A DNA stretch of 64,000 nt. It comes from Prostheceraeus crozeri. Lineage: Eukaryota; Platyhelminthes; Polycladida; Euryleptidae. Location: the NCBI GenBank assembly GCA_907163375.1, contig CAJQUW010001733.1:62001-126000 (forward strand), written 5' to 3'. The position numbers and the translations under genes are program-made. The notes under the pieces were generated by a model. The model was not told where the DNA came from, did no database searches, and worked only from the letters and a program-made list of their open reading frames with translations. Shown piece by piece: positions 37,005 to 48,718 of the stretch (positions within the stretch are counted from its first letter, which is position 1; each line of letters opens with the position of its first letter).

Positions 37005-37997
37005 TTATGCTTTTTTGCTGGCCTTCTCTGCTTTCTTTTCACTTTGTTCTTTTCCTTTTTTGCCACCTTCTTTTTTGCCTTCACCGCCTTCTCGTCGGCC
37101 TTCTCGTTTTTCACCGTGTTCTCGTTGTCTTCCTTGAAGTTTTCCGCGGTGTTCTCCTCGTTTCTCCTCATCTTCATCTTCATCGTCACAATCTTCGTCA
37201 TCATCTTCATCGTCACCATCCCTGCCTTCTCGTCTACCTCGTCGTTCTCCGCGGTGTTCTCCTCGTTTCTCCTCATCTTCATCTTCATCGTCACAATCTT
37301 CGTCATCATCTTCATCGTCACCATCCCTGTCTTCTCTTCTGCCTCGTCGTTCTCCGTGATGTCCTCCTCGATGTTCTCCTCGTTTCTTCTCATCTTCATC
37401 GTCATCGTCACAATCTTCGTCATCATCCCTGTCTTCTCGTCTGCCTCGTCGTTCTCCGTGCTGTCCTCCTCGATGTCCTCCGCGGTGTCCTCCTCGTTTC
37501 TCCTCATCTTCATCATCATCGTCACAATCTTCGTCATCATCCCTGTCTTCTCGTCTGCCTCGTCGTTCTCCGTGATGTCCTCCTCGATGTCCTCCTCGTT
37601 TCTCCTCATCTTCATCGTCATCGTCATCGTCACAATCTTCGTCATCATCTTCATCTCGTTCTTCACGTTGCTCACGTCCATGTCGGCGTTCACCTTCTTC
37701 ATGACTTCGTTCTTCTCCTTTACCTTCTTTGCGGCCTTCTCCTTTGCCTTCTCTTCGATCTTTCTTTTGTTCTTTGTCCTTTTCTTCTCTCTCTCTCTTG
37801 CCTTTGGCCTTTTCTTCTTTCTTTGCACTCACTTCAGCACTTGTTTCATCTTTCTCGGACCTGCCCTTAGTACTTGCTTCAGCCTTCTTTGCTGTTGCTA
37901 CCTTTGCTGCTGCAGTTGACCTTGCACGGGCAGCCCGAGCGTCGACGTTGACCGCTATAACGGCAACGAGAATCGCTAGTGTGAGAATCAACTTCAT
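37005..37997 (-). CDS. Secreted acidic/basic Cys-repeat protein, copy C (330 aa, open)
   Basis: Function unknown; no family recognised. Residues 1-20 (MKLILTLAILVAVIAVNVDA) are a signal peptide, so the product enters the secretory pathway. Residues 21-113 are rich in Lys, Glu, Ala and Arg, with no Cys. From about 114 there are five repeats: an acidic block of the type DRDDDEDCDDDDEDEE with one Cys, then a basic block KRGGHRGGHHGERRGRRE. The only Cys residues are those in the acidic blocks. The tail is Gly/Lys-rich and ends KKAEKASKKA. RGRR before each acidic block fits the furin pattern R-x-K/R-R. I chose the ATG at 37997, not the in-frame one 26 codons upstream, because it starts the signal peptide and is shared by all copies; the acceptor CAG lies 12 bases before it. 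ATTAAA at 36905-36900 may be the poly(A) signal. Confidence 0.8.
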   Translation of the reverse strand: MKLILTLAILVAVIAVNVDARAARARSTAAAKVATAKKAEASTKGRSEKDETSAEVSAKKEEKAKGKREREEKDKEQKKDRREGKGEGRKEGKGEERSHEEGERRHGREQREERDEDDDEDCDDDDDDEDEEKRGGHRGGHHGERRGRREDRDDDEDCDDDDEDEEKRGGHRGGHRGGQHGERRGRREDRDDDEDCDDDDEDEKKRGEHRGGHHGERRGRREDRDGDDEDDDEDCDDEDEDEEKRGEHRGERRGRREGRDGDDEDDDEDCDDEDEDEEKRGEHRGKLQGRQREHGEKREGRREGGEGKKEGGKKGKEQSEKKAEKASKKA

Positions 37998-38951
37998 TCC
38001 AACGTATATCTGGAAGTAATGAAAATGCGCATTAATGAACCTCAGCATACATTCATTTGAAATTGACTTGATCAATTATGAACATAATAGTTGATTGAAT
38101 TATTCGTTTTAAAAGTTCATTTAAAATGATGTCATTTTGGTCAATGAGAGCTTGTATTATCTGCAATGCGATAATCGAACGAAAGATAGCATATTTCTAG
38201 TGATAGACCTCTGTCACAGCCCTTGCGATATCTCGTCGGTCTTATTGCATACCGTTGTGATTGTCATATTGACGATAAGTCATTGACGAGCCGGTGTCAG
38301 CAAAAGACACCATTTTCTCGTAGACCGCATGGATTAGCAAAATGTACGAACATATCCAGTGATGCAATGGCAAAAATTGCCTGGGTAGCTCTGCATAGAC
38401 TTCTATAAGCTCATAAGCCTCAGCCAATGCTCGACTTCAGAGAATGTTGACACGGCATTGCAGTCTTTGTAAATGCATGTAGACCATGTTTATCAACAAA
38501 AATTGACAAATATTATTAAACATGCTAAATGATTGAGTCGACTATGTTGGCCAGAACTTCACTAGTAAACTTGGCAGAATGGTGTAGTGTTCGACTGAGT
38601 GTTCAAAAAGTCCAATGATTTCCCGAAGAAGTTTGCATGTAGTATTATTGAAATTTCTATTCCTCCATTGCCTATGTCCCCATGTTAATATAAAGTAGAC
38701 GAAAAAGTGTATAAACTACCTATTAATCCAGATATCTATATTTATCCATGTGATAAGATATTACATCAGTAGTATTGCAAAATGCAAAATTGAATTTCAT
38801 CTACTGCTTGAAAGTTCATCTACTGATGTGATCTCTGATACTGCATCCTTTAGAAAACATATATAACAAAACATAGTTAAAATGTACAATTGTTAAATGA
38901 ACAGTTATTAAATATGATTGTTTTGTTTGGCTTGGTAGCTTCTTGCTCTGA

Positions 38952-39803
38952 CTATGACAAAAAAGATGTAGACGGGACAACAGAGGACACAGGCTGTGGG
39001 TTTGAACCAGAGAGTATGCTTCCCATTTCTCTTTCCATCAGCTGCTCATGAATATAGACCTCATCGGCGTCTGATATATGGCCCATGCGTTTCTTTACCA
39101 CCTCTTTCGGTATCCCTGCCTTCACCAACCTTGTCTTAGCTGAGCGGCGTAAGCTTGTATTCGTGTAATATCCTGTTTTGCCAATGCTAGACATGAATCG
39201 CTTGGTAACACCTTCAATCTGATGAATTCCCAAAGGTTGAGCTTTGTACCACACTGATGAAGTCGGATTATTGATCCTCGCTAGGTAGAAATCAGGCAAT
39301 TTACATTCAGTCGGTCTATGCGAAATGTACAGTTCATAAAGGTTTATCACGCAGCGACTGGGGTTTTCTTTGTTAAGGAATATTCTCACAGATTTTGGAT
39401 CCAATGTCGATTGCTTCAGACCAAAGTTTTTGCATTTTGATACATGTTCTGTGTATCGAAGAACCTTCTCTCCATTTTCTGTTATTAGCTTCAGTTGACT
39501 GTTGTTTCCAAACTTCAACTGCTTATGTTCTGCTGCTGCACGTAATCCCAATTGAATTCCGAGACAGTAAATCAGACTTTCTTGGAGTTGAGTTGGTGTA
39601 CCAGATCCTAGAATACCCTTCTGCCATAATTCCTTTTCATCATCCTCAGATATTGGTTCTGCGCGTTTTGGGGCTGCAACATTTCCTTCTTCTGCGCTGA
39701 CTCTCATTTCTGCGTCAAGGACATCGCGTGCCTCTTTGAACTCTGTAGATTTGAACAATGACCAATCTCTGCCGCATTCGTATTGTAAATAATGTTGTAT
39801 CAT
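38952..39803 (-). CDS. Crypton tyrosine recombinase, catalytic part
   Basis: 283 codons. It covers the rest of the core-binding domain (MIQHYLQYECGRDWSLF) and the catalytic domain. Likely catalytic residues: Arg88 in GLRAAAEHKQL, Arg219 in TNTSLRRSAKTRL, His242 in RMGHISDADEVY, and nucleophile Tyr250. The HxxR motif reads TSLR here, with Thr in the His position. RNA-directed DNA polymerase motifs are absent, which argues for a Crypton DNA transposon rather than a DIRS or Ngaro element. The C-terminal 30 residues are low-complexity Ser/Val. The start shown is the first Met after the apparent frame break; the true protein would begin in the upstream ORF at 40177. Confidence 0.8.
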   Translation of the reverse strand: MIQHYLQYECGRDWSLFKSTEFKEARDVLDAEMRVSAEEGNVAAPKRAEPISEDDEKELWQKGILGSGTPTQLQESLIYCLGIQLGLRAAAEHKQLKFGNNSQLKLITENGEKVLRYTEHVSKCKNFGLKQSTLDPKSVRIFLNKENPSRCVINLYELYISHRPTECKLPDFYLARINNPTSSVWYKAQPLGIHQIEGVTKRFMSSIGKTGYYTNTSLRRSAKTRLVKAGIPKEVVKKRMGHISDADEVYIHEQLMEREMGSILSGSNPQPVSSVVPSTSFLS

Positions 39804-39817
39804 TGCAAATATAGACT

Positions 39818-40177
39818 TTAACGATTTTGGCGGTATTTCGTTCCGTCCTGTTTACGCACATCTGCCAAAAAAAACTTTAAGCAGTAATTCAAATCGCTAT
39901 CGCTCATCTCTTCCAGCTCATGGAACACCTTGCACCCATCCAGTCTTATTTTCCATTCACTATGCCATGATTTGAACAGCTTTACACATGACTTTTCTTT
40001 CTTCTTGGTTCCCTCAGGTACTCTTCTTTTCAAATGTTCTTGTATTTCTTCTGATGATGTTGTAGCAAATCTAGAGGTTGATGCAGAAGTAGCTTGTTGT
40101 GTACAGTCATCATTGAAAAAGTCCATCATAAGAGAATCGAATTCGTCAAAATATTCTTCTAGAAATGAATCATTCAT
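39818..40177 (-). CDS. Crypton recombinase, N-terminal (SAM-like DNA-binding) part
   Basis: 119 codons. After an acidic start (MNDSFLEEYFDEFDSLMMDF), KRRVPEGTKKKEKSCVKLF, then KSWHSEW, matches the N-terminal core-binding domain of DUF3504/KIAA1958-type recombinases, where the pattern is P-x-x-T-K-x(n)-F-x-x-W. ADVRKQDGTKY follows, the usual link to the next helix (V/E-RK-x-DG-x-x-YPP). The frame ends shortly after in RQNR-stop. One base shift would lead into the downstream ORF at IFAMIQHYLQ, so the recombinase gene appears split by a one-base indel. Confidence 0.7.
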   Translation of the reverse strand: MNDSFLEEYFDEFDSLMMDFFNDDCTQQATSASTSRFATTSSEEIQEHLKRRVPEGTKKKEKSCVKLFKSWHSEWKIRLDGCKVFHELEEMSDSDLNYCLKFFLADVRKQDGTKYRQNR

Positions 40178-42420
40178 TCTTCGTAGGCTTGACAGTTAGA
40201 CAATAGTGAAATTGTGGCAGAGAATTGATTTCTCAGGCATATTATATTATTGAAAATTAGTTTAAAATTTAGAAATCTAAGTATTACAGATTTCCATGAC
40301 TATGTTCGGGATATAGGATCAGATTGATCATGGACATCGATAGATCATTGATAGATGCCCATTTATATGATCGGAATAGAAATATTGATAAACCACTTCT
40401 TTCGGAGTAAACCAAGACATCTACTCGTGCTTCGCACTCGTAGATGATCCTTGGTTCACTCCTCAAAACAGTGGTTTATCATATACATCTTCAACGCATG
40501 AGGTAAGTAATATCAATTTGAAATTTATTTTTCATTTTGTGTGGAAGTGAAAAGATATCTCTCCCATGTAAACTGCCGGGAGGATAAATCACTTTCAGTC
40601 CCATGAGATCAGAAAGTTAACTTTTCCAATGCAAAGTCCTATGCAGGACAAATCATAGAAGTCTGTAAACAAGTTGTGATTAGCCAGAGACTACCAAGAT
40701 ATCGATACAGTCCGTTGACTTACTCATTCATAGATTTCGCGATACAACCATCAATTTCAGAATGAACAATAGACATCTATAAGTCACAAAATGAAAATCT
40801 ACATTCGTTCGAGAGGAAATGAACGTTTCCTTCCTTAGCTATCTGTCCCTCCTCTCCACGCTCGGGCTGTACAACATAGCTGTGGGAGGGAAAGTTGATA
40901 TTTCTTCTCTCAAGAAAATGGCTTTTTCACTTGAAATTTGTTTCAATGACAAAAAGTGGAAGAAAAAGCCTATAACTTTAGAATAGCTCGTCGGATGATT
41001 TTATTAATACATTTTTCTGTGTTACTTGATCGTCTTCTACAGCCTAATCATCAGAAATGTACATTTCATTTTCCCTCGGTACAACAAAGGCACGGGTTGC
41101 AGTCTTTGATAAAGGGTAAGTATCGGCACATTGTCCGTGTAGTTTGATAATTTCTTTTTCTTAATTCCGCCGCAAGAATCCACAATTATGGCAGGTTTCA
41201 CCAATTTGGTTCTCCTTAAGATCTAGCAACATCGATCTGAATCGGGTTCTTGGACGAGCAGCTGTTGAGAATCATCAAACAACTGTTGTCCACTCTAGTC
41301 TCACCAACCTAAACAAAGCAAATAGTCAGATTTCTATGCGCTCAACTTGCGGGAGTATATCAGCACCCTTTGACACAATATCAATTAAAATTGATGGAAA
41401 GTCATCAGCAGTTGGAAAGAAATGTCGGAGAGGCTTGCAAGCAGCATGAGAGAATTCGTGTTAACCAATTTTACGAGCAACTCAAAAATTCCATTCAGTG
41501 TTCAAGGCATCGTACGATGTTCCACCATTTGACGGTAATCTCTCAAGACTTGGGAAACTATGCAACTTTGAACATCGCAGTCCTCATAATCAAGCAAATT
41601 TGACATTATAGCAATGTTGATACCATGTCTATACGACATGAGAAATGTAGAACGAGCGAAGCGATTTCTATATTTTCAATGAAGACGAGTTGAACATTGA
41701 TATTGTTGAATATAGACATCGGGATTACCTATAGAAATGATATTTAAAACAAACCATATCAATCAATCAAGCCATAGATTTTCAGAGATAATGTAGCCAA
41801 GATTTCCACGAAATGAATCTCTTTGGCATAGAAGTGGAACTCATCAACGACATTTAGCTAAAAGTAATGTTAAATATCTAATATTGAACGGTCTCAATTC
41901 ATTCACTGCTAAAATCTATGACAATAAATTTACATAGAAAATGTCAAAGTTTTTACTACAATGACTAGATACAGACATATTCAACAATATCAGACAGAAA
42001 CTGGATGACCGACAATTTTCATTGTCCTATCAAAATGGTATCATCCAGCTAGTGTGAATCATTTCATTATGAAATCTCAAATCTATAAGTACGCGTATAA
42101 TGACTACATTATTCTTCAACTTTCCTATGGCAGACTTCAGTTGTTGGCATGATGACATAGGCTTTGTTCTCGAAAACATTCCCAATTGATAAAAATGTCT
42201 TTGATTTAGAAATACACGCAAATGTTTACAATCATGATGAGGAACATGAAGTAGTACCATAGTTATTAAAGAGTAACTTCATAAATATCTGCCTATTCTT
42301 TTTCTAACGACTATCACTTATATTGTTAATAATTCAAGAAATGCGATACAGAAACTGAAGTAGAAAATGCAAAAATTGATAGGAGAGTTTCTTGCAACTT
42401 AAACGTGTCAATTCACTTAC

Positions 42421-42474
42421 CGACACAGCTGAATGAGAATGCAATGAAGTTCAACACTCACTAGGACTTTTATA
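42421..42474 (-). promoter_or_regulatory. Predicted promoter and untranslated exon 1 of gene copy C
   Basis: TATAAAAG at 42474-42467, initiator about 42445, donor GTAAGT starting at 42420. Exon 2 would start at 38009. The intron (38010-42420) is about 4.4 kb because it contains the Crypton insertion. Confidence 0.5.
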
Positions 42475-42888
42475 TTATCTGATTCACTTGATTATTTTCC
42501 ACATCTGTTCTCTCCAAATACCTCTAATATGATTTCGGTTAGTTTTTCCTCGACATTATTAGAAATATAATTCAGTTGTTCTGTATATCTCGATCAACAG
42601 TGTTTACAGAAGCTCGTTAAATTAATACTTGTGTTGAAACAAAAAGAATACGTAACACTCTCAAATACTAATAAAGCGACTAATCTCAAATTTCCTTGGG
42701 AAACCATTTGTGTATTCAAGTGCTGGAACCGAAATAATTAATCTCATAAAAAAGCAAATTCGAAGCTTTATCTGCTCGTCTCTATCGGTGATCTGCACCT
42801 GTCAATAATGTGACGAAAGATGACGGCATAATCCCGAGAAAACAAGTTGAATCAAGTTGAAGAAAACAAACCTCAATCCCTTTTCTGA

Positions 42889-43217
42889 TTACGAAAGTTG
42901 GCTAATTTTGACTACCAAACCGATGTACGAAACCGAATAACAAAATGTACGAAAGTCCTATTGTTCGTGCTCATACACTACGAAAGCGATCGGCTTTCCT
43001 ATTGGATGATAAAAATAGTCCAATGGGAAAGCCATTCGCTTTCGCAGTTTATGAGCACGGACAATAGTGCTTTCGTACATTTTGTTATTCTCGTTTTAAT
43101 TTTAATTTTTTAAAAAAATTTTGATTTAATTTTATACATCGGCATAAAATTTTATGAGTGTAAAAGCATAATATTTTGTCATTCGTAAGTAGCTTTGTTA
43201 TTGTGCAGTTTACAATG
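42889..43217. mobile_element. Tc1/mariner-like foldback MITE, unit 4
   Basis: As in unit 3, with the same AT-rich insertion. The left end is trimmed by a local deletion (CTTTTCTGATTACG). Confidence 0.55.
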
Positions 43218-43271
43218 TAACTCCATATGCATGTACATCTTGTTGAACATCGTGAAAATCATAGTCTACAA

Positions 43272-44135
43272 TAGAGGTGCAAAGTCGGGATCCGAACCCG
43301 ATCGGCCTCGCGTTTGTTGAGAAATGTTCAGGTTTTCGGATTAGAAGTGAAATACAAAATTGTTGAGACTCTTAGTCGAAAAATTAGTAGGGGTACCATC
43401 GGAGAGTGATGGAAAAGTTTCACCGGCTAATTTGTTATATTTATTTTAAGCAAGTGTTGTTGTAAACTGGTGCCCACTGGTCGATGAGTCCCATCATATT
43501 CATCAGCAACCAAACACTACCCTTAGAAATAAGGGTAACGATTGTCTGTGCAATACAACTCTCATTCAGATGCAGTTGTGATTACACGAATCATTCCTTC
43601 TGATTGTACCACAAATTCATTACTACGATAATTGCACAATATTCATTACGATAGCATTAGAATTTTCGGTACTTCTCTTCCCCCACATTTCTGTTGTTGA
43701 CACGTTCGAGTACTGCATCGTCAACGATCTTCTCTTGCTCATAAGTGGAAACATTGGAAAATGTGGGGAGGGGCAAGAATAGAAGTACCGAATTTTCATT
43801 CTTGAAATTTTTCTGACTAGTGTCGACTACTATTATAATGAGATATCCTTTTGTGCTTCAGTATTTCTTTAGCAAATTAATACATACAAATATTTCAGTA
43901 TTATATGTGTTTTGACAAACAATACGTCTCAGCTTATATTGTACGTACGCTTTAATGGAGGACTAGTGGATATGGGAATAAAATAAATTTACTTGTTGAA
44001 TTTACTTGCTATTATACAAATTTGATGAACACAATCATGGGAACATTTTTTATCCGATGATGATTTTCGGGTTAGGTCGGGTTGGAGTCGGGTTTCTTTC
44101 GATACAGTTCGGGTTCGAGTTGAGAAACATATTTC
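43272..44135. mobile_element. hAT-like element remnant, unit 4 (shorter)
   Basis: As unit 3, with additional GTCGGGTT repeats near the right end (about 44078-44120). Confidence 0.55.
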
Positions 44136-44370
44136 ACTTGACTATATTCGAAACGCTATGATCATGGAGCTGATTGAATTGCTTGAAGGAATAAAGTGAT
44201 CCAACGATTTTCAAGTGAGAATAAAATTAAGTTCTCATGTTGTTGTAAGTTTGACTAGACAGGAGTTATTACGACAGTGGGAATTGTTCAATGACGAATT
44301 CAATGCTTCTTCGAATTGCGACATTGAGCCGATACTGCAGTGTTGATCAAGAAAAACGGACCACCTAGAG

Positions 44371-47076
44371 CACAGAATTAGATTGCTTAAGCGTTTCACT
44401 TTCCTAAAGGTACAAGCTTCAAAACGATGTCACATGCAGGAACTTAATAAGTGGGCAAAAAGAAATTTTTAATACCTTACAGAGATAGGATAAATAGTCG
44501 TGCGTCGCTTCCAGATTGCTGTGAATTCTTTCAAATGCTCAGATCGCCACGATTCCTTCTGATTCGAAGAATTCAGATCATTGCGCAAAAGTTTTCTCGA
44601 TAATGTTGTGTCCTCCGATCATTTCAAAAAAAGTTAGCAGGCGCATGAAAAAACGTTCACAAACGTCTCTGTAGATCTTGACATCGTCTGTGTCTCTTTG
44701 CTGAGTGATCCGGTTGATAACAGTCACTGAAACTTCGCACAATTTGGCGTGTTTAATGTTGGTTGGACTGGCTGCTCATTGTTCGATTGCTATGGTATTT
44801 AGTCAGCAGATTGTGCCATTTCAACGTTGCATGTTCCAATGCTTCCTTTCTAGTCAAACGGAAGAAGAGACGAGCTGTCTAATTCTGCGGCTGTGGATAA
44901 TAAAGGTTCTGCATATTTTCTTCCAAGTTGGATGCTCGTCAGGATGGCGTCGACTCGTCTGTGTATCGCAAAGTTGATATTTACACTATAAATATAATTC
45001 CTTTTACTTTTCTCGAAAGTTCTTTGCCTTCGGTATGGATTGAATACAACAAATCAAAGTGACAAGCTGTCGGTGCATAATCATCATTTAGTTACCATTG
45101 TCATGAAATTCCTGATTCAGTAAAGTCCTTCACTTATAGCTAACTTCATCATTCTCTTCAGAGATATGAAATTCTTCCATCTACAGAGTTGATCACAAAA
45201 AGTGAACCACCTAAATTATGACGATATTTAAACGATTCCCATGCCTTCTTCCAATCATGTCGCCCATCAGAGGTTCCCAACCTGTGGTACTCGTACTACT
45301 ATTGGTATGAGAAGGCTCATCAGATGGTACCCTATGTTTCATGATAATAGTTTCATCTATTCATGTCACAGACCTAATCTATTAGGAAAAGTGTTGATCA
45401 GTTTGAGAAAATCAGATCGACGACAAAATTCGATGCAATTTATCACTTTTCATAGTCTGAAAAGACGAAGATTTGTCTTGTGCATAGATTTCATCTCGTC
45501 ACATCAAACTTTGTATTAGGCTGTTTAGATAACAATGTGACAGGCGATGCAATGACTCTATTGAGCGACCGACAGAACAAAACATTTTAGTCTATGCCTA
45601 AGGCTCATCAAGCCAAAATCACGCATTTTAAAAATACTTATCGCTAAGAAATTTATATTCAACTTTGTCCAGTCAAACGCATTCACAAATGATATAGGCT
45701 ACATTTCTCGAAAAAAGATACACAGCCTCGGGAGCTTCGGGAGAAGTGTCCTCAACTTATGGAATGACTGCTATTTGTTCTATGGTTTTTGTTCGCAAAA
45801 ATAAATTTCTTTGAGATGAAAAAGGAGTTGTATCTTGCTAGCATGAAAAGACTTCCTTTGAGACTAAGTGGTACGTGGCGAACGCTCAACATCTCAAGCG
45901 GTACTGAGACATTGAATGGTTGGGAACAACTGCCATACATCATTCGAGAGCTTGAATTCTCAGCTTCCAAATGAGCCATGATAAGTGGGTATCTGTTACT
46001 GTGTTTTCTGATTAGTGATCAAAATATGAAAATCGCTGAATCGCAATTTTTCAATAAGAAGACATGTGAATGCGATAATGAATCAAGTACGAGGAGACGG
46101 AGCCTGAACTCTCTTTTTGATGTGGTGGTCATCGAAATCGGTGAAATAGGACAAAGTCAGTGATATCGTTGAATTAACACAAGATCGTAATCTTTATGAC
46201 TGAAAATGCCATCGAAACTGGCAATGTCTGGTATCTTGAGATGAATTCTTGCAATGAGGGGCAGGAATATGTAAGTTATATTGAAATCAGTTTAATAATT
46301 CTTTTTGAAGCTCAAGAGCGCTGAATTCAATTTAATGAATGCACGATTAATGATTAGTGAACGTCGGTTTGGCGAGAGAGTGAAGACAATTATCTTTATT
46401 GTTTGTTGTCACCGTGCTGCAAGAATATGACATTTCAGCCATTGAAACTCCGATTTTATGTTTACTGTTCCATCTCTATTTCTAGTTAACCGATTTCAAT
46501 GAACTGTATATAAAAAGGAAACGCGGAAAATGATCATTTCGATATAATTTAGGTCACAGAATTAGACAGGTCGTCAGTTCTTCTGTTTGACTAGAAAAGA
46601 AACATTGGAACATGTAACTCAAATGAAATGGCACAATCTGTTGACTAAATACCATAGCAATCGAACAATGAGCAGCCAGTTCAACATTAAATATGTCAAC
46701 TTGTGCGACGTTTCAGTGACTGTTATCAACCGGATCACACAGCAAAGAAACACAGACGATGTCAAGTTCTACAGGGAAGTTTGTGAACGTTTTTTCGTGC
46801 GCCTGGTAAATTTTTAAATAATGATCTGAGGGCCGAACATTATCGAGAACACTTTTGCGCAATGATCTGAATTGTTCGAATCTGAAGGAGTCGTGGCAAT
46901 CGGAGTATTTTGAAGGAATTCACAGCAATCCTCAAACGGCGCATGACCATTCTTCCTATCTCTACAAAGTATTAAAAATTTCTTTTTGCCCATTTAGTAA
47001 GCTCCTGCATGTGCCATCTGTTTGAATCAGTATGCACTTCTAGCAAAGTGATGCACTTAAACAATCTAATTTTGTG
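44371..47076. mobile_element. Inverted pair of CACAGAATTAG MITEs flanking a 1.67-kb segment, unit 4
   Basis: Copy 1 is 44371-44889 and copy 2, inverted, is 46555-47076. The enclosed 44890-46554 is collinear with 21370-23038 of unit 2. Confidence 0.7.
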
Positions 47077-47869
47077 TCCAAAGCATTCCTTTCTGCTGAC
47101 AAATGGTCAGGGTAAAGCCAATCACCCAAACAACCACTAGAAATGAGCATTGGCATTTTCTGCTTGATTGCAGAATTCGCTATTGCTCGGGTTAAATGAT
47201 TTAAACATGAGAATGAAATATTCTTCCACTAATAGCTAATGGAACCTTGGTAGTAATATCTGCTTCACAAAACCATATATCAAATATATCTGTAAAAGGA
47301 TTTCAATGTTTTCATCATCCAGGAGAAACAGCAATCTTTCTGAGAAAACTCCTAGCATCAATTTTGCAATCAAATCCCACTACCAGTGGTGTGCAAGGTG
47401 ATGTTATTATTCTGATATCATCTTGCAATGGTGTACAGAAGTTGAGCTATACAAGTTTTGCCGAGCTATAGTCCATTCACTTGCTAACTCAAGGAGTAAT
47501 TAATTTTTTTAGTGAGAAAACTGAATGTTCTGTTGCGTCACATCGACGGAACTCTGGAAATGCAATCTTCTTCATTAAACAGAAAGCGACATCTCCTTCA
47601 TTTCTTTTACTCGTTAATGAACTTGATTTGAAATTCCGACGAATCATAATTAAAGACAGCGATTTCCTCAAAAATTGCAAGAAGTGCAAGCTATCGGAAT
47701 GACATTAGCAGGTTAAATATTTCCCTTCAAAATTTGGCATTATTATCCACTTTTAGAGGACATAAATGCATAGATTTCGATGACGCGCTAAAGTCCGAGG
47801 AATTTTGCATTGTGTTTAGGTTCGTATATCTTCCTTAGTTAAAATACTGAGCCACTATATGCCGGTTTG

Positions 47870-48467
47870 GCATATTGCAGTTCAGAATAAAGAACGTAGA
47901 TATATGAAAAACATTTTAATCATTCCATTTAAGTCCAAATTTGAATTAGAATTCTATGATGTTGAACAGCAATATGCTTCGTGGGTATATTGCGGTTCAA
48001 TAGTAGCATATTGCAGTTCAGTTACATAGAAAACCGAAACACAATGATATTACAGTTTAGACATCGAAACCACAGCCTCATAGCATATTGCGGTTTAGCT
48101 GTCTAAACTGCAATATTACATTGTTGTCCGATAGAAGTGGATATTATTGATATTCTAACTAAGGAGGTCTAGATATCTATAACTACAGATATCTAGACCT
48201 CCTTGTTCTAACCCAATGAAGATGAGGTCTATGGCAATGTCTACATGCAATGATTCCTAAGTGACAATCTCTGTTTTTAATATGGATATCGGAGAAGACT
48301 ATTGCACAATTTCTATGGAGATTTAACATAGAATGCTTCCTCGGACAATAATGCAGTTTTCAACCCAATGCAATTTCAATGTAATCCAGCGGACAGTAAA
48401 GCCAATTACGGCATTGGTGTCCGCTGATGCCTTTGATGATGATGATGATTTTCATCTTCATTGGGTT
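47870..48467. repeat. Palindrome-rich segment with perfect hairpin, unit 4
   Basis: Copy of the unit 1 segment. Hairpin 48161-48204, arms unchanged, loop ATAACTAC. Confidence 0.75.
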
Positions 48468-48511
48468 GGAATCATGCATTGTATATTCAATAAACGATTA
48501 TTATTATTATC

Positions 48512-48718
48512 TCAAATTCGATTACTACTAATTAGAATATAGTCCAAGATAGACGATTCACGAGTAAGTTCGATCACTAAATTTACTATGTCAGTGTGAT
48601 TAGAGGTAGACTTAATATCATATCTATTCAGATCTCCACAAATAATCAAATCAAAATCACAAAATTGGGTAAGAAAATTGTCAGTAGTAGTGATGAAATA
48701 TTCGTCAATTGTTGCCAT
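48512..48718 (-). mobile_element. LINE endonuclease fragment, unit 4 (shortened)
   Basis: Same truncation point as unit 2. Confidence 0.65.

Larger units (their letters stand above)
38654..40490. mobile_element. Crypton-like tyrosine-recombinase transposon plus adjoining hairpin, unit 3 only
   Basis: Units 1 and 2 read TATTATTGAAATATCTTCAA without a break. Unit 3 has 1.8 kb inserted between GAAA/T and ATCTTCAA. The insertion contains two minus-strand ORFs for a KIAA1958/ZMYM-like (DUF3504) tyrosine recombinase. A 10-bp inverted pair TTTCTATTCC (38654-38663) / GGAATAGAAA (40373-40382) bounds the coding part. A 93-bp imperfect hairpin, GATAAACCACT (40388) to its complement (ending 40480), fills the remainder. 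The hairpin may be a second small element or the element's own end. Confidence 0.75.
31415..42811. repeat. Tandem unit 3 (about 11.4 kb), carries gene copy C and the Crypton insertion
   Basis: Same order. It lacks the stretch from the middle of the first MITE to the sequence after the second one (junction at 33286/33287). It has a longer LINE endonuclease fragment and a two-copy CATAGAG MITE arrangement. A unique 1.8-kb insertion at 38654-40490 lies in the gene's intron. Confidence 0.9.

Noticed and set aside
38952-40177. Host gene of the ZMYM/QRICH1/KIAA1958 type instead of a transposon
   Set aside because: It is absent from the same place in units 1 and 2, so it is a precise insertion. It has no introns or extra domains, and keeps catalytic residues.
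38952-40177. DIRS/Ngaro-type tyrosine-recombinase retroelement
   Set aside because: No reverse transcriptase or RNase H motif within the inserted 1.8 kb.
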